Positions 15,851 to 25,730 are shown, numbered from the stretch's first letter. The stretch: 64,000 nt of DNA from Thermoleophilaceae bacterium (GCA_040901445.1 JBBDYQ010000025.1:373925-437924), one strand, 5' to 3'. Notes: a model not told the origin generated them from the sequence alone. A program made the numbers and translations.

Positions 15851-15861
15851 CCGGCCGCCCG

Positions 15862-15867
15862 TAGCTT
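15862..15867 (+). promoter_or_regulatory. -10 box TAGCTT of comM
   Basis: TAGCTT ends 7 nt before the comM ATG at 15875, a leaderless-type spacing. Confidence 0.45.
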
Positions 15868-15874
15868 CGGGGCC

Positions 15875-17392
15875 ATGCTCGCCACCGCAGCCACCTTCAC
15901 CATCGAGGGCGTCCGCAGCCGGGAGATCCTCGTCGAGGTGGACCTCCGCCAGGGCCTGCCCGCCTTCACCGTCGTCGGGCTCGCCGACACCGCGGTGCGC
16001 GAGGCGCGCGAGCGGGTTCGCGCCGCGACGCTCAACTCCGGCCTCGAGTTCCCGCTCAAGCGCGTCACCGCCAACCTCGCGCCCGCGTACCTGCGCAAGA
16101 CGGGCGCCACGTTCGACCTCGCGCTCGCCGTCGCGCTGCTGTCGGCCAGCGGCCAGCTGCCCGACGGCGCGCTCGAGGGGTGCGCGATCTGCGGCGAGCT
16201 CTCACTCAGCGGCGACATCCGCTCGATGGGCGGGGCGATCGCCATGGCGTTCGGTGCGCGCGAGCGCGGCTACCGGCGCCTCGTCGTGCCCGAGCACAAC
16301 GCGCCCGAGGCCGCACTCGTCGACGGCATCGAGGTCTTCGGGGTGCCGTCGCTCGGGCGTCTCGTGGAGCTTCTCACCGGCAGTTGGACGCCGAGCCCGG
16401 TCCGTCCCGCCCGCCGTCACCGGACCCGGCCGCCCGGCTCCGGGCTCGACCTCGCGGACGTGCGCGGGCAGGACGACGCAAAGCGCGCGCTGGAGATCGC
16501 GGCGGCGGGCGGTCACAGCCTGCTGATGATCGGACCGCCCGGGGCGGGCAAGACGATGCTCGCGCGCCGGCTTCCGGGCATCCTCCCGCCGCCCACGTTC
16601 GACGAGACGGTGGAGATCACCAACGTCCACAGCATCGCCGGACTGGGAGGACGCCGGCTCGCGTGCGAGCGCCCGTTCCGGGCGCCCCATCACACCATCT
16701 CCGCGCCCGGCCTCGTGGGCGGCGGAAACAGGCCGGCGCCGGGCGAGATCACCCTCGCGCACCGCGGGGTCCTGTTCCTGGACGAGCTCGCGGAGTTCTC
16801 GCGCGCCGCGCTGGAGGCGCTGCGTCAGCCGCTCGAGGACGGCCGCGTGGTGGTCACCCGCGCCCAGCGGACGATCGACTTTCCGGCCGCGGTGATGCTC
16901 GTCGGGGCCTCCAACCCGTGCCCATGCGGACGCGCGGGCGGCGAGTGCTCGTGCGGCGCCGCGGAACACGCGCGCTACCTGCGCCGGCTCAGCGGCCCGC
17001 TCGTCGATCGCATCGACCTGGTCTGTGAGCTCGCCCCGACATCGCCGCGCGCGCTGGTGGACGAGCCGAGCGAGGAGCCGTCCGCAACAGTCCGCGCGCG
17101 CGTGCTCGCCGCCCGTGAGCGGCAGGGCCGGCGGCTGGCAGGCGCCGGGGTGCAGGCCAACGGCGCCATGGACGGCCCGCTCACGCGGCGGCACGTGCGG
17201 CTGGGGCCGGACGCCGTCACGCGGATGCTCGAGGGCCATCTCCAACTCGGCCTGAGCGGCCGCGGGCACGATCGTGTGCTCCGGCTGGCGCGCACGATCG
17301 CCGATCTCGCGGGCCGTGAGCACGTGGAGGCCCGTGACATCGACGAGGCGCTCGGGTTCCGCATGCCGCCGGCGCTCAGCGAGGCGGCATGA
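15875..17392 (+). CDS. comM: ComM/YifB family Mg-chelatase-like AAA+ ATPase
   Basis: 505 residues, full length. ComM is a hexameric branch-migration helicase that integrates incoming DNA in natural transformation. The N-terminal domain (FTIEGVRSREILVEVDLRQGLPAF, LKRVTANLAPAYLRKTGATFDLALA) is typical. The AAA+ module has Walker A GPPGAGKTML (about 223-232), the RAPHHTISAPGLVGGG insert, Walker B LFLDELAEF, and a zinc-like NPCPCGRAGGECSCG cluster. It is coupled to dprA by ATGA overlap. Its promoter region carries a repeated CGTCAC motif. Confidence 0.95.
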   Translation: MLATAATFTIEGVRSREILVEVDLRQGLPAFTVVGLADTAVREARERVRAATLNSGLEFPLKRVTANLAPAYLRKTGATFDLALAVALLSASGQLPDGALEGCAICGELSLSGDIRSMGGAIAMAFGARERGYRRLVVPEHNAPEAALVDGIEVFGVPSLGRLVELLTGSWTPSPVRPARRHRTRPPGSGLDLADVRGQDDAKRALEIAAAGGHSLLMIGPPGAGKTMLARRLPGILPPPTFDETVEITNVHSIAGLGGRRLACERPFRAPHHTISAPGLVGGGNRPAPGEITLAHRGVLFLDELAEFSRAALEALRQPLEDGRVVVTRAQRTIDFPAAVMLVGASNPCPCGRAGGECSCGAAEHARYLRRLSGPLVDRIDLVCELAPTSPRALVDEPSEEPSATVRARVLAARERQGRRLAGAGVQANGAMDGPLTRRHVRLGPDAVTRMLEGHLQLGLSGRGHDRVLRLARTIADLAGREHVEARDIDEALGFRMPPALSEAA

Positions 17393-18498
17393 CCCCGGCC
17401 TGCGACGAGTGCCTGCGCCGCGGCCATCTCGTGGGCCTGCTCGCGCCGCGTGTCGGCGCCCTGCTCGGCGACCGCAGCCGGCCGCCCGCCGGCCTGCTCG
17501 CGCTCGCGGATGAGGACCTCGTCACGGCGGTCTGCGGCGCCGGTGCCCGGGGTGACGAGGCGCGCCTCTTCCTCGCCTCCTTCGATCCGGGGCGGGCCCG
17601 GTCGGCCTTGGTCGCCGAGGGGGTGGAAGCGGCCTGCCCGCACGGCGAGGACTACCCGCAGGCGCTGCTCGACCTCGACGACCCGCCCGCGGCGCTGTTC
17701 GTGGTCGGAGGCCTCGACCGGCTCCGCATGCTCGCGGGAAACCGCGCCGTCACGGTGGTCGGGGCCCGCAAGGCCTCGGCCTACGGCCTCGAGATGGGCC
17801 GTGGCCTCGGGCGCGGTCTGGCCGCCGCCGGGTTGACGGTGGTCAGCGGACTGGCCCTGGGGATCGACGCCGCCGCGCACCGGGGGGCCTGTGCCGCGCC
17901 CCGAGGGGGCGCGGTCGCCGTGATCGCCCGCGGACCGGAGCGCTGCTACCCGACCCGCAACCGCGAGCTCTACAGGCAGGTCCTCGAGCGCGGCTGCGTG
18001 GTCTCCGAGCTGCCGCCCGGGACGCCCGTGTTTCGCTGGGCATTCCCCGCGCGCAACCGCATCATGGCGGCGCTCGCGGAGCTGACGATCGTCGTCGAGG
18101 CTGCCGACCCGTCGGGATCGCTCATCACCGCGGACTTCGCCGGCCAGCTCCACCGCAGGGTCGCCGCCGTGCCGGGCCGGGCGACGACCCGGGTGGCCGC
18201 CGGAAGCAACGGGTTGCTGCGCGACGGTGCCGACCTCGTGCTCGACGCGCGCGGCGTGCTCGACATCCTCTTCGGGGTGGGAGGCGGCCCGGAGCCGGCC
18301 GCAGCCAAGCCGGTGGCGCTCGAGGATCCGGCGCTGCGGCGGGTGCTCGAGGCGGTCGAGCGCGCCGACGCGCCTCCCGAGCTGTCCGCTCTCACCGGCC
18401 TGTCCGCGTCCGACGTCCGCGCCGCGCTCGGTCGCCTCGAGCTGCTGGGATTGATCGTGCGCGCCGGCGCCGGCCGCTACACGAGGGCCGTGGTGTGA
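17389..18498 (+). CDS. dprA: DNA-protecting protein DprA
   Basis: 369 residues. Binds incoming single-stranded DNA and loads RecA during transformation. The Rossmann-like core includes [36 protein letters not shown], the [24 protein letters not shown] block and the [15 protein letters not shown] stretch. An N-terminal helical region (about 1-100) and a C-terminal winged-helix-like domain (about 310-369) complete the usual architecture. The ATG overlaps the comM stop, so both are made together. No ComEA/ComEC or pilus genes are present in the window, so competence cannot be concluded from it. Confidence 0.95.
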   Translation: MTPACDECLRRGHLVGLLAPRVGALLGDRSRPPAGLLALADEDLVTAVCGAGARGDEARLFLASFDPGRARSALVAEGVEAACPHGEDYPQALLDLDDPPAALFVVGGLDRLRMLAGNRAVTVVGARKASAYGLEMGRGLGRGLAAAGLTVVSGLALGIDAAAHRGACAAPRGGAVAVIARGPERCYPTRNRELYRQVLERGCVVSELPPGTPVFRWAFPARNRIMAALAELTIVVEAADPSGSLITADFAGQLHRRVAAVPGRATTRVAAGSNGLLRDGADLVLDARGVLDILFGVGGGPEPAAAKPVALEDPALRRVLEAVERADAPPELSALTGLSASDVRAALGRLELLGLIVRAGAGRYTRAVV

Positions 18499-18516
18499 GG
18501 GAGGAGGGCGCGCGCG

Positions 18517-18522
18517 TATGCT
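18517..18522 (+). promoter_or_regulatory. -10 box TATGCT of thiD
   Basis: TATGCT ends 9 nt before the thiD ATG (18532). No TPP riboswitch is visible upstream. Confidence 0.45.
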
Positions 18523-18531
18523 CCGGCGCCG

Positions 18532-19335
18532 ATGCCGCGAGGCCCCCGGACACCACCGGCCGTGCTCTCCATCGCCGGGTCGGATTCCGGCGGCGGCGCG
18601 GGGATCCAGGCGGATCTCAAGGCCTTCGCGTCCTGCGGCGTGCACGGCATGACGGCCGTCACGGCGATCACCGTGCAGAACACGGTGGGCGTGACCGGCG
18701 TCTACCCCCTGCCGCCGCGGGCCATCGTCGAGCAGGTCGCGGCCGTGGTGGAGGACATCGGGGTGGACGCCGTCAAGGTCGGGATGCTGGGGACGGTCGA
18801 GACCATCGACGCGGTGGCGGAGGCGCTCGGCCTCACGGGACCCGCGCCGGTCGTGCTGGATCCGGTGATGGTGGCGGAGAGCGGCTCGCGGCTTCTGGAC
18901 GCGGACGCAGTGGACGCGCTGATCGAGCGCATCGTGCCGCGGGCGGCCGTGGTCACCCCCAACCTGCCCGAGGCGCGGGTGCTGGCCGGGGCGGGGGAGG
19001 ACGCCGAGCCCGAGGAGCTCGCGCGCGCGATCCACGCGCTCGGGCCGGCCGCGGTGGTGGTCACGGGCGGCCACCGGACCGAGGCTGTCGACGTCTTCTT
19101 CGACGGCGAGCGCCTCGAGGAGCTCGCCGGAGAGCGCCATCCGGGCGGCGCGGCGCACGGCTCGGGCTGCACCCACTCGTCCGCCCTGGCTGCCCAGCTC
19201 GCCCTCGGCCGCGACCCGCTCGAGGCGGCGCGGATCGCCAAGCGGGTCGCATCGGAGGCCGTCCGGCACGGCCTCGCAGGGATCGGGCGCGGTGCGGGGC
19301 CCGTCGACGTCTTCGGGCTCGCCCCGGACGCCTGA
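18532..19335 (+). CDS. thiD: Hydroxymethylpyrimidine/phosphomethylpyrimidine kinase ThiD
   Basis: 267 residues, normal length. Phosphorylates HMP to HMP-P and HMP-PP for thiamine biosynthesis. The ribokinase-fold signature [20 protein letters not shown], the ITVQNTVGV segment, [37 protein letters not shown] and the catalytic anion hole [13 protein letters not shown] are all present. Other thiamine genes are not adjacent. The C-terminus is complete, and a CATAAT box follows the stop. Confidence 0.95.
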   Translation: MPRGPRTPPAVLSIAGSDSGGGAGIQADLKAFASCGVHGMTAVTAITVQNTVGVTGVYPLPPRAIVEQVAAVVEDIGVDAVKVGMLGTVETIDAVAEALGLTGPAPVVLDPVMVAESGSRLLDADAVDALIERIVPRAAVVTPNLPEARVLAGAGEDAEPEELARAIHALGPAAVVVTGGHRTEAVDVFFDGERLEELAGERHPGGAAHGSGCTHSSALAAQLALGRDPLEAARIAKRVASEAVRHGLAGIGRGAGPVDVFGLAPDA

Positions 19336-19352
19336 AGCGGCCGGTGCTCTGG

Positions 19353-19358
19353 CATAAT
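19353..19358 (+). promoter_or_regulatory. -10 box CATAAT after thiD
   Basis: CATAAT is the closest match to the TATAAT consensus in this gap and lies 26 nt before the GTG of the next small gene. The -35 region is poor. Confidence 0.4.
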
Positions 19359-19384
19359 CGAAGGTCCGCGTCGCATGGTGCGAC

Positions 19385-19657
19385 GTGGATCGTCACGGAG
19401 TCAGCACCATCAAGTTCCTGCGCATGAAGCCCGGTCACGGCGAGATCCTCCTCACGGAGGGGGATCCCGAGGTGCGCGAGGAGGAGGAGCTCCTGATCGA
19501 GGCGTTCCGCCGTCAGCTCGACGAGGGCATGTGGGCCGCAGTGCCCACCCGTGCGCCGGACAGCGGCCGCCGAGAGGCACAGATGGTGCACGCGTTCGCC
19601 GACATCCCTCGCGACGCCGAGCGGGTCATCTTCTTCCCGCGCGCCGCGGGCGGCTGA
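19385..19657 (+). CDS. Small hypothetical protein
   Basis: 90 residues, not recognised. The frame has the GC-rich third positions of a real gene. Composition is acidic in the middle ([22 protein letters not shown]) with a conserved-looking C-terminus ([24 protein letters not shown]); there is no signal peptide or membrane segment. The start is uncertain: GTG 19385 gives 90 residues and ATG 19424 gives 77; no clear Shine-Dalgarno precedes either. It lies 15 bp before the next unknown gene and probably shares its transcript with that gene and ilvD. Confidence 0.6.
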   Translation: MDRHGVSTIKFLRMKPGHGEILLTEGDPEVREEEELLIEAFRRQLDEGMWAAVPTRAPDSGRREAQMVHAFADIPRDAERVIFFPRAAGG

Positions 19658-19672
19658 GCGGAGCGGGTCCTC

Positions 19673-20329
19673 ATGGTCCTCGTGCTGCTGGCGCTGGCGG
19701 TCGTCGTCGTCATCCTGCTGCTGCCCACGCTCGCCCGCTTGGCGGCCCACGGGCGCCGGGCGCTGCATTCGCGCCGCGCCGCCCGGCGCCGCCCGCGGCT
19801 CACCGAGCTCGCGGACCCGGGCTCCGAGCGCCGTGCCGAGCAGCGAGCGCGGGAGCTGCTGCGCTCGTGCGTCAACGACGAGGAGTGGGCCATGTACCGC
19901 GATCTCGGTTTCATCCGCGTGCTCGGCCGCCTGCCGGCCGGGGCCGACGCAGTCGACGCGGAGCACGCCGGCCGCCGTGGCATGCGCCGGCGCGAGCCGC
20001 ACACGCGCTACGCCTATCTCGTGTACCCGCACAAGCCGGTGGTCGCCTATCTCCCGGAGCCGCGGCGGCCGCTCAGCGAGTACTGCGTGGACTTCCCCGA
20101 TCTCACCGGGGCCATCTCCCAGACTCGCCTCCCGGCCTCCGACGACGTGCTCGCCAAGTGGATGGCGCTCACCGGCGACGAGGAGCGCCTTCTGCGCAGC
20201 GCCAACATGCACCTGGTCGGGCGCCAGGTGGATCCCGGCCGGGTGCGCCGCGACCTCTGGCGCCTCGAGCAATGGGAGCGCGAGCGCGAGCGTCACACCG
20301 GCAGCTCCGCGGAGAGCGGCCGCCGGTGA
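19673..20329 (+). CDS. Hypothetical membrane-anchored protein
   Basis: 218 residues, family not recognised. A hydrophobic N-terminal helix (about 2-20, [21 protein letters not shown]) is followed by a very basic stretch ([17 protein letters not shown]), so the rest should face the cytoplasm. The remaining sequence has a regular alpha/beta pattern including [23 protein letters not shown] and [20 protein letters not shown]. Its TGA overlaps the GTG start of ilvD, so it is coupled to branched-chain amino acid synthesis, although no functional link is evident. Confidence 0.7.
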   Translation: MVLVLLALAVVVVILLLPTLARLAAHGRRALHSRRAARRRPRLTELADPGSERRAEQRARELLRSCVNDEEWAMYRDLGFIRVLGRLPAGADAVDAEHAGRRGMRRREPHTRYAYLVYPHKPVVAYLPEPRRPLSEYCVDFPDLTGAISQTRLPASDDVLAKWMALTGDEERLLRSANMHLVGRQVDPGRVRRDLWRLEQWERERERHTGSSAESGRR

Positions 20330-22008
20330 GCCACACACAGACGGATCTGCGCGCGCACAGCCGCGTGATCCTCGACGGTCCCGACCGGGCGCCCGCCCGG
20401 GCATATCTGAAGGGCATCGGCTTCGACGAGGAGGCGTTGGCGCGCCCGATCGTCGGCATCGCCAACACGTGGACGGAGACGATGCCGTGCAACTTCCACC
20501 TGCGCCGTCTCGCCGAGCGGGTCAAGGACGGCGTTCGCGCGGCCGGGGCCACGCCCATGGAGTACAACACCATCGCGATCTCGGACGGGATCACGATGGG
20601 CACCGAGGGCATGCGCGCGTCGCTGATCTCGCGGGAGGTCATCGCCGATTCGGTCGAGCTCGTCGCGCGCGGGCACATGTTCGACGCCGTCATCGCGCTG
20701 TCGGGCTGCGACAAGACCATCCCCGGCACGGTCATGGGGCTCGCCCGCCTCGATCTGCCGTCGCTGATGCTCTACGGCGGTTCCATCCCTCCCGGCCGCT
20801 TCCGCGGCCGGGACGTCACGATCCAGGACGTGTTCGAGGCCGTCGGGGCCCACGCGGCGGGCGACATGAGCGACGACGACCTCCACGAGCTCGAGGGCGT
20901 GGCTTCTCCCGGCGCCGGCGCCTGCGGCGGCCAGTTCACGGCCAACACCATGGCCACCGCGTTCGAGGTGCTGGGGATCTCGCCCATGGGCAGCTCGATG
21001 GTGCCCGCGCAGGACGGCCGCAAGGGCCAGGTCGCCGAGGACTGCGGGCGCATGATCATGGACCTGATCGAGAACGACCTGCGCACGAGCCGGATCATCA
21101 CCCGCGAGTCGCTCGAGAACGCGATCGCGTGCGTGGCTGCCACGGGCGGCTCCACCAACGGCGTACTGCACCTGCTCGCGGTGGCTCACGAGGCGGGCGT
21201 GCCGCTCACCATCGACGACTTCGACGAGATCGCGTGGAAGACGCCGCTGCTCGCCGATCTCAAGCCCGGCGGGCGCTTCGTGGCCACCGATCTCTACCGG
21301 GCGGGAGGCGTGCGGCTCGTGGCCAAGCGGCTGCTGGACGCCGGGCTCTTGAACGACGAGGCGATCACGGTCACCGGCCGCACCATCGGCGAGGAGGCCC
21401 GCGACGCCGAGGAGGCCGAGGGCCAGGAGGTCGTCCGGCCGCTCGGCAACCCGCTCAAGCCCAACGGCGGCTTCGCCATCCTGCGCGGCAACCTCTCGCC
21501 CGGTGGCTGCGTGGTCAAGCTCTCCGGACACGGCCGGATGGAGCACCGCGGGCCCGCGCGCGTGTTCGACTCCGAGGAGGAGGCGTTCGCGGCGGTCAAG
21601 GCACGCGCCATCCAGGAGGGCGAGGTCGTCGTCATCCGCAACGAGGGTCCAGCCGGGGGACCGGGCATGCGCGAGATGCTGGCCGTCACGGCCGCGCTCC
21701 AGGGCGAGGGGATGGGCGACTCGGTGGCGCTGCTCACCGACGGGCGCTTCTCGGGCGCCACGCACGGCTTCATGGCGGCCCACGTCTGTCCCGAGGCGCG
21801 GGCCGGCGGGCCCATCGCGGTGGTGCAGGACGGCGACGTCATCGTGCTCGACGTGCCCAGCCGCGAGCTGCGGGTCGAGCTGGACGACGCCGAGATCGCG
21901 GCGCGGCTGGCCGATTACACGCCACCGGCGCCGAAGTACGCGAACGGCGTGCTCGGCAAGTACGCGAAGCTCGTGGGCTCGGCCTCCGAGGGCGCGGTGA
22001 CAGGCTAG
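20326..22008 (+). CDS. ilvD: Dihydroxy-acid dehydratase
   Basis: 560 residues, full length. Dehydrates 2,3-dihydroxy-acids to 2-oxo-acids in isoleucine/valine (and pantothenate) synthesis. The Fe-S ligands and active-site motifs are in place: [46 protein letters not shown]-terminal [11 protein letters not shown] and [21 protein letters not shown] follow. The start is GTG 20326, overlapping the upstream stop; the frame is open much further upstream but has no family similarity there. It ends tail-to-tail with the hydrolase gene: the CTAG at 22005-22008 contributes a stop codon to both strands. Confidence 0.96.
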   Translation: MSHTQTDLRAHSRVILDGPDRAPARAYLKGIGFDEEALARPIVGIANTWTETMPCNFHLRRLAERVKDGVRAAGATPMEYNTIAISDGITMGTEGMRASLISREVIADSVELVARGHMFDAVIALSGCDKTIPGTVMGLARLDLPSLMLYGGSIPPGRFRGRDVTIQDVFEAVGAHAAGDMSDDDLHELEGVASPGAGACGGQFTANTMATAFEVLGISPMGSSMVPAQDGRKGQVAEDCGRMIMDLIENDLRTSRIITRESLENAIACVAATGGSTNGVLHLLAVAHEAGVPLTIDDFDEIAWKTPLLADLKPGGRFVATDLYRAGGVRLVAKRLLDAGLLNDEAITVTGRTIGEEARDAEEAEGQEVVRPLGNPLKPNGGFAILRGNLSPGGCVVKLSGHGRMEHRGPARVFDSEEEAFAAVKARAIQEGEVVVIRNEGPAGGPGMREMLAVTAALQGEGMGDSVALLTDGRFSGATHGFMAAHVCPEARAGGPIAVVQDGDVIVLDVPSRELRVELDDAEIAARLADYTPPAPKYANGVLGKYAKLVGSASEGAVTG

Positions 22009-22985
22009 GCGGCGGCCGGGCTCTCGTCGTGCTCTGCGGCGCTGCCCTTCTCGGCGAGGAAGTCGGCCAGGCAGGCGTTGAAGGCCTCCGGCCGCTCCAG
22101 CATGGCGCAGTGGCCGGTGTCCTCGAAGATCGTCTTGCGGGCGTCGGGGATCAGGCGCTCGAACTCGCCGGCGTCCTTCACGGGCACGAGCATGTCGCCG
22201 TCGCCCCAGACGATGAGCGAAGGGCACCCGATCTCGGGCAGGCGGTCGCGGAAGTCGTAGCTCGTGAGCGCGTCCAGCGCCCCGAGGAAGCCCGGCTTGC
22301 CGGTGCCCTGCATCTGCTCGAGCAGCAGGTCGCGATCGAGGCGCGTGGGGTGGCGGAAGACGAACGCGAAGGTGAGGTGCGTGAGCCCCGGGCGCCGGAG
22401 CACCGAGCGCTGCTGCGCCGCCGTCATGGTGCCGCCGGCGGCGAGGATGCGGCCCACGGCCAGCAGCGGCTCGCGGCGCAGGTCGACGATCGAGATGCCC
22501 GCCGCGGAGACGAGGCACAGACGCTCCACGCGCTGTGGGAAGCCGATCGCGACCTCGGCGCCCACGAAGCCGCCCATCGAGTTGCCCACCACTGCGACGC
22601 TGCCGAGGCCGAGCTGCTCGCAGAGCTCGTCCACGCAGCGGGCGTAGCCGGCGATCGAGATGCCGTCCGCCGGCATCTGAGACTCGCCGAAGCCCGGCAG
22701 GTCGAGCGCGACCACGCGGCGGTGGAGCGCGAAGCGCGGGATGTTCTCGAGCCAGTTCTGCCACGAGCCGCTGAGGCCGTGGATGAAGACGACGGTGCCC
22801 TCGCGGGCCTCGCCCACGTCCACGTCCACGTAGTTCACGGAGCGGCCGGCGATCTCCGCGGTGCGCAGGTGCGCCCGCCAGTCCGTTTCGCGCCAGTCGG
22901 GTGCCGCGGTGGCCCCATATTCGTCACCGGCTCCCCCGGCGGCGCGGCGGCGGGCGGGGCGGGCCTTGGGGAGCGACGTCGCCAT
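22005..22985 (-). CDS. Alpha/beta-fold hydrolase
   Basis: 326 residues from ATG 22985. Classic alpha/beta hydrolase: oxyanion loop [16 protein letters not shown], nucleophile elbow [11 protein letters not shown] with the catalytic Ser, the [13 protein letters not shown] acid region and the [15 protein letters not shown] histidine. A cap domain lies between. The first about 45 residues are basic and probably disordered. The substrate is unknown; C-C hydrolases, haloalkane dehalogenases and epoxide hydrolases share these features. It is divergent from the 5'-nucleotidase-like gene, with only 25 bp between the two start codons and overlapping -10 boxes. Confidence 0.88.
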   Translation of the reverse strand: MATSLPKARPARRRAAGGAGDEYGATAAPDWRETDWRAHLRTAEIAGRSVNYVDVDVGEAREGTVVFIHGLSGSWQNWLENIPRFALHRRVVALDLPGFGESQMPADGISIAGYARCVDELCEQLGLGSVAVVGNSMGGFVGAEVAIGFPQRVERLCLVSAAGISIVDLRREPLLAVGRILAAGGTMTAAQQRSVLRRPGLTHLTFAFVFRHPTRLDRDLLLEQMQGTGKPGFLGALDALTSYDFRDRLPEIGCPSLIVWGDGDMLVPVKDAGEFERLIPDARKTIFEDTGHCAMLERPEAFNACLADFLAEKGSAAEHDESPAAA

Positions 22986-22992
22986 CGGCGCG

Positions 22993-22999
22993 TACCGTA
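22993..22999. promoter_or_regulatory. Bidirectional promoter with shared -10 boxes
   Basis: The 7-bp TACCGTA reads TACCGT on the plus strand (12 nt before ATG 23011) and TACGGT on the minus strand (8 nt before the start at 22985). Both neighbouring genes could be driven from one symmetrical -10 element. Confidence 0.5.
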
Positions 23000-23010
23000 G
23001 CGAACCGACC

Positions 23011-23586
23011 ATGGCCAAGATCGCCATCGACATCGACTCCACGCTGCACCACTACTGGGGCCTGCTCGAGCGCATCGCCCGGCAGCGCTACGGCGTGGCC
23101 ATTCCCTACGCGGAGCAGCGCAGCTGGGGCATCACCCAGCTGGAGCGCCACCAGCTCGTGGCCTGCATCGAGGAGTCCCACACCGACACCAACATCCTCG
23201 CGTGCGACCCGTATCCCGGCGCGGTGGAGACCGTCCGGGGATGGCACGGCGACGGTCACTGGATCCACGTCACCAGCCACCGCGCCCTCCCCACGCGCGA
23301 GGCCACCGCCGCCTGGCTCGACCGCATCGGCCTTCCCTGGCACGACCTCCACTGCTCCTACGACAAGGTCACCCGCTGTGTCGAGCTGGGCATCGACGTG
23401 CTGGTGGACGACAGTCCGGTGAACCTCACCCGCGCCCGCGACGAGGGCATCATCGGCGCCACCCTCATCCACCCCTGGAACGAGGCGATCGTGGGGGAGG
23501 AGGGCATCGTGGCCGCCGGGGACTGGCCGGCGCTGCGCGAGCGGCTGGCGCCGGCCCTCAGGCCGGACGCCGGCCGTCGTCGGTGA
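23011..23586 (+). CDS. HAD-superfamily 5'(3')-deoxyribonucleotidase-like protein
   Basis: 191 residues. The N-terminus IAIDIDSTLHHYW carries the DxDST nucleophile motif (Asp7, Asp9) of the NT5C branch of HAD phosphatases. Motif II is in WIHVTSHRALPTREAT, the Lys in YDKVTRCVELGIDVLVDD, and the acidic metal motif is VDDSP. The family dephosphorylates (deoxy)ribonucleoside monophosphates; the substrate here is not proven. Start ATG 23011 is fixed by the motif and the -10 box. Its 3' end overlaps the convergent surface-protein gene by 29 bp. Confidence 0.85.
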   Translation: MAKIAIDIDSTLHHYWGLLERIARQRYGVAIPYAEQRSWGITQLERHQLVACIEESHTDTNILACDPYPGAVETVRGWHGDGHWIHVTSHRALPTREATAAWLDRIGLPWHDLHCSYDKVTRCVELGIDVLVDDSPVNLTRARDEGIIGATLIHPWNEAIVGEEGIVAAGDWPALRERLAPALRPDAGRRR

Positions 23587-25102
23587 GGCGCCCGATCAGC
23601 AGCCCGGCGCTGAGCGTCAGCGTCCCGATGAGCGCCACCAGCAGCAGGTTCCAGCCGGTGAAGGCCAGCTCGCGGTCGGGGCCGTCGGGGCGCGCCGTGG
23701 GGCCGGCGGGCCCGCCTGCCGGCTCGTCCTCGCCCGGTCCGCCCTCGTCCGGTGCGCCCGGCTCGCCGGGTCTGTCCTCGTCGGCGGGCGGGGCGGCGTC
23801 GGCCGGCGCGTCGGGGGCATCCGGCCCGCCCGGCCCGCCCAGGCCGCCGGGACCGCCGGGACCGCCCGGGCCACCTGGGCCACCTGGGCCGCCGGGGCCG
23901 GCGCCGGGCGCCACCGCCCTGGACTCCGCCCCGCTGGCGGTGGTCCCCAGCAGCGCCGTGCCGCCCACGTCGAGCACGAAGATGGAGAGCGCCTCGCGCA
24001 CGCCGTAGGGCGCCACGGCCTGGACCGCCGACTCGCCGGTGCCGCTCGAGTCGGTGGCGTTGCAGACGATGGGAAGCAGGGTGGGTATGCCCGTGACCGT
24101 GTCGGGCGTGCCGTCGCCGCAGCCGGCGGCCGGGATCGGCACGGCCGTGCCGCCGATGCCCAGCAGGCGCCCGTCGTTGGACTGCGAGGTGGTGCCGTCG
24201 TTGCAGGCGCGGGAGTCGGAGCTCGAGGTGGCGAGGTCGGCCACCGCGTTGCCGCCGGCGTTGAGGCGCGCCACGGTGGCGTCGCCATGGGCGGTCTGGC
24301 AGCTGCCGTCGTCGGAGATGCTGCCGTTCGAGCTGGCGGCTTCGAGGACGATGCCGTCCGGCCCTCCCACCTGGCCGGACGCGACCGCGAACGAGTTTGT
24401 GGACCCGTTTGCCGTCGTGTTCGAGTCGGCGCGCAGCACCTCGAGGCAGATCTGGTCCCCGGAGCCGTCGCAGACCGCGTCGAGCACGCCTTCCTGGAGC
24501 GGCTCGAGCGGGCCCGCCGCGGACTCGCCCTCGGCGGTGTCCACCCCGAGCACCTCGTTGCCGAACAGCGAGACGATCGTGATGTGCCCGTGGTAGGAGC
24601 CGTCGGCCTGCTGCTCGCCGCGAGCGCGTCCCACCACGATCTCCTCCGGCCCCTCGGGCGCGCCCGAGGCGGGGCGGTCACCGCCCGGCTGGATGTCGAG
24701 CGTGAGGAGGGTGCCCTGGCCGTGCGGATTGGCGCCGTGCAGCGGCGGCTGGTAGCCGCCGGGGCTGGACGGCGTGGATGCCTGCCGGCGCGTGGGCGCG
24801 CCGCGCTGCCCGGCGGGAGCTTGAGCGGGGACCTGGCCGCGGGCCAGGAAGCCCGGGAGGTCCGGGGCGGTGACCGGTGCGGCCGGAGCGGGGGCGGGAG
24901 CAGGGGCGGCGACGGGTGCCGGTGCGGGTGCGGGTGCGGGGGCGGGGGCCAGCACGGGCGGGTCCACCTGGAGCGGCCCGAGGCTCAATCCGGACGAGAG
25001 CGAGGGCGCCGCCAGCAGCACTCCGGCCGCCGCGCTTGCCGCCGCCACGACGGCCATCGTCGGCCGCTTCCTGCCCGTTCCCTGCCCTGCGTCGCGTCCC
25101 AT
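23558..25102 (-). CDS. Sortase-anchored (LAFTG) surface protein with collagen-like repeat
   Basis: 514 residues from ATG 25102, preceded by a G-rich Shine-Dalgarno. An N-terminal hydrophobic stretch (AVVAAASAAAGVLLAA) is the export signal. Then come a Pro/Ala tandem linker (about 40-75), a beta-rich domain with paired cysteines (about 140-370: CDGSGDQICLEV, CQTAHG, CNDGTT, CGDGTPD, CNATDS) and GPGG triplet repeats resembling collagen (about 385-410). An acidic Pro-rich spacer follows, and finally LAFTG, a hydrophobic helix (WNLLLVALIGTLTLSAGLL) and a charged tail RLTDDGRRPA. LAxTG is the motif of class E sortases in high-GC Actinomycetota. The protein should be wall-anchored. No sortase is encoded in the window. 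Confidence 0.85.
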   Translation of the reverse strand: MGRDAGQGTGRKRPTMAVVAAASAAAGVLLAAPSLSSGLSLGPLQVDPPVLAPAPAPAPAPAPVAAPAPAPAPAAPVTAPDLPGFLARGQVPAQAPAGQRGAPTRRQASTPSSPGGYQPPLHGANPHGQGTLLTLDIQPGGDRPASGAPEGPEEIVVGRARGEQQADGSYHGHITIVSLFGNEVLGVDTAEGESAAGPLEPLQEGVLDAVCDGSGDQICLEVLRADSNTTANGSTNSFAVASGQVGGPDGIVLEAASSNGSISDDGSCQTAHGDATVARLNAGGNAVADLATSSSDSRACNDGTTSQSNDGRLLGIGGTAVPIPAAGCGDGTPDTVTGIPTLLPIVCNATDSSGTGESAVQAVAPYGVREALSIFVLDVGGTALLGTTASGAESRAVAPGAGPGGPGGPGGPGGPGGPGGLGGPGGPDAPDAPADAAPPADEDRPGEPGAPDEGGPGEDEPAGGPAGPTARPDGPDRELAFTGWNLLLVALIGTLTLSAGLLIGRLTDDGRRPA

Positions 25103-25206
25103 GGCCGATCCCCCCGTGGATTGCCTGTCCCGTGATGAGGAGGTACCCGCGCAGGGCGGGGTGCAAAACCGCCGCTGCTGCCCTGTTCGCGCGGCGCGAC
25201 GCGCGC

Positions 25207-25212
25207 TAACCT
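25207..25212 (+). promoter_or_regulatory. -10 box TAACCT before the USP-like gene
   Basis: TAACCT would start transcription near 25219, immediately before a long GA-rich Shine-Dalgarno (25221-25236) and the ATG at 25242. Confidence 0.4.
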
Positions 25213-25241
25213 CGACGGTGAGGAGGAGGAGGAGGTCTGGA

Positions 25242-25730
25242 ATGCCCTGGAAGACGAGGGTGCTCGTGGTCGCGAACCGCACGCTGGGATCGCGCGAGCT
25301 GCTCCGGGCGCTGGGCGGGCGCGCCGAGCTCGGCCCGGTGGAGTTCAAGCTCCTCGTGCCGGCCACGCCCGCGACCAGCGGCGATCCTCATTCGGGCCGC
25401 GAGGCCGCCAAGCGGCAGATGCGCGAGGCGGTGGAGCTGCTCGCCGCCGAGGGGCTCGACGCCGAGGGCCGGGTGGGCGATCCGGACCCGATCGTCGCCG
25501 TGCACGAGGTCTGGGACCCGGCGGAGTTCGACGAGGTGATCGTGTCCACGCTGCCGACGGGGGCGTCGCGCTGGCTGGCGCTGGACCTGCCGCGCCGGGT
25601 GGGCCGGATCACGGGCGCGCCCGTCACGCACGTCGTGGCCGCCGATCCGGCGAGCCGCCCCGAGCCGGCCGTGTCGGCCCCGCCGCGTCACGCCGACTGG
25701 ACGGCGGTGCTCACGGGGCGTAGGCCGTAG
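25242..25730 (+). CDS. Universal-stress-like alpha/beta protein (tentative)
   Basis: 162 residues with one of the strongest Shine-Dalgarno regions in the window (repeated AGG at 25221-25236). The pattern RVLVVANRTLGSRELLRAL, FKLLVPATP, EAVELLAAEGLDAEGRVGDPDPIVAVHEV, FDEVIVSTLPTGASRWLALDLPRRV and VTHVVA resembles the Rossmann-like USP fold: a beta-strand, a helix, a VGDPDP turn, and an STLPxGxSRW loop where ATP-binding USPs have a Gly-rich motif. Nucleotide binding is therefore uncertain. It is a single-domain cytosolic protein. It stands convergent with the folate cyclo-ligase gene. Confidence 0.6.
   Translation: MPWKTRVLVVANRTLGSRELLRALGGRAELGPVEFKLLVPATPATSGDPHSGREAAKRQMREAVELLAAEGLDAEGRVGDPDPIVAVHEVWDPAEFDEVIVSTLPTGASRWLALDLPRRVGRITGAPVTHVVAADPASRPEPAVSAPPRHADWTAVLTGRRP

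Noticed and set aside
18490-18531. TPP riboswitch before thiD
   Set aside because: The thi-box core (CTGAGA) is absent and the gap from dprA is only 33 bp.
19375-20325. A plus-strand frame continuous with ilvD starting at 19375
   Set aside because: Residues before the ilvD GTG show no similarity and overlap two better frames; ilvD starts at the GTGA overlap.
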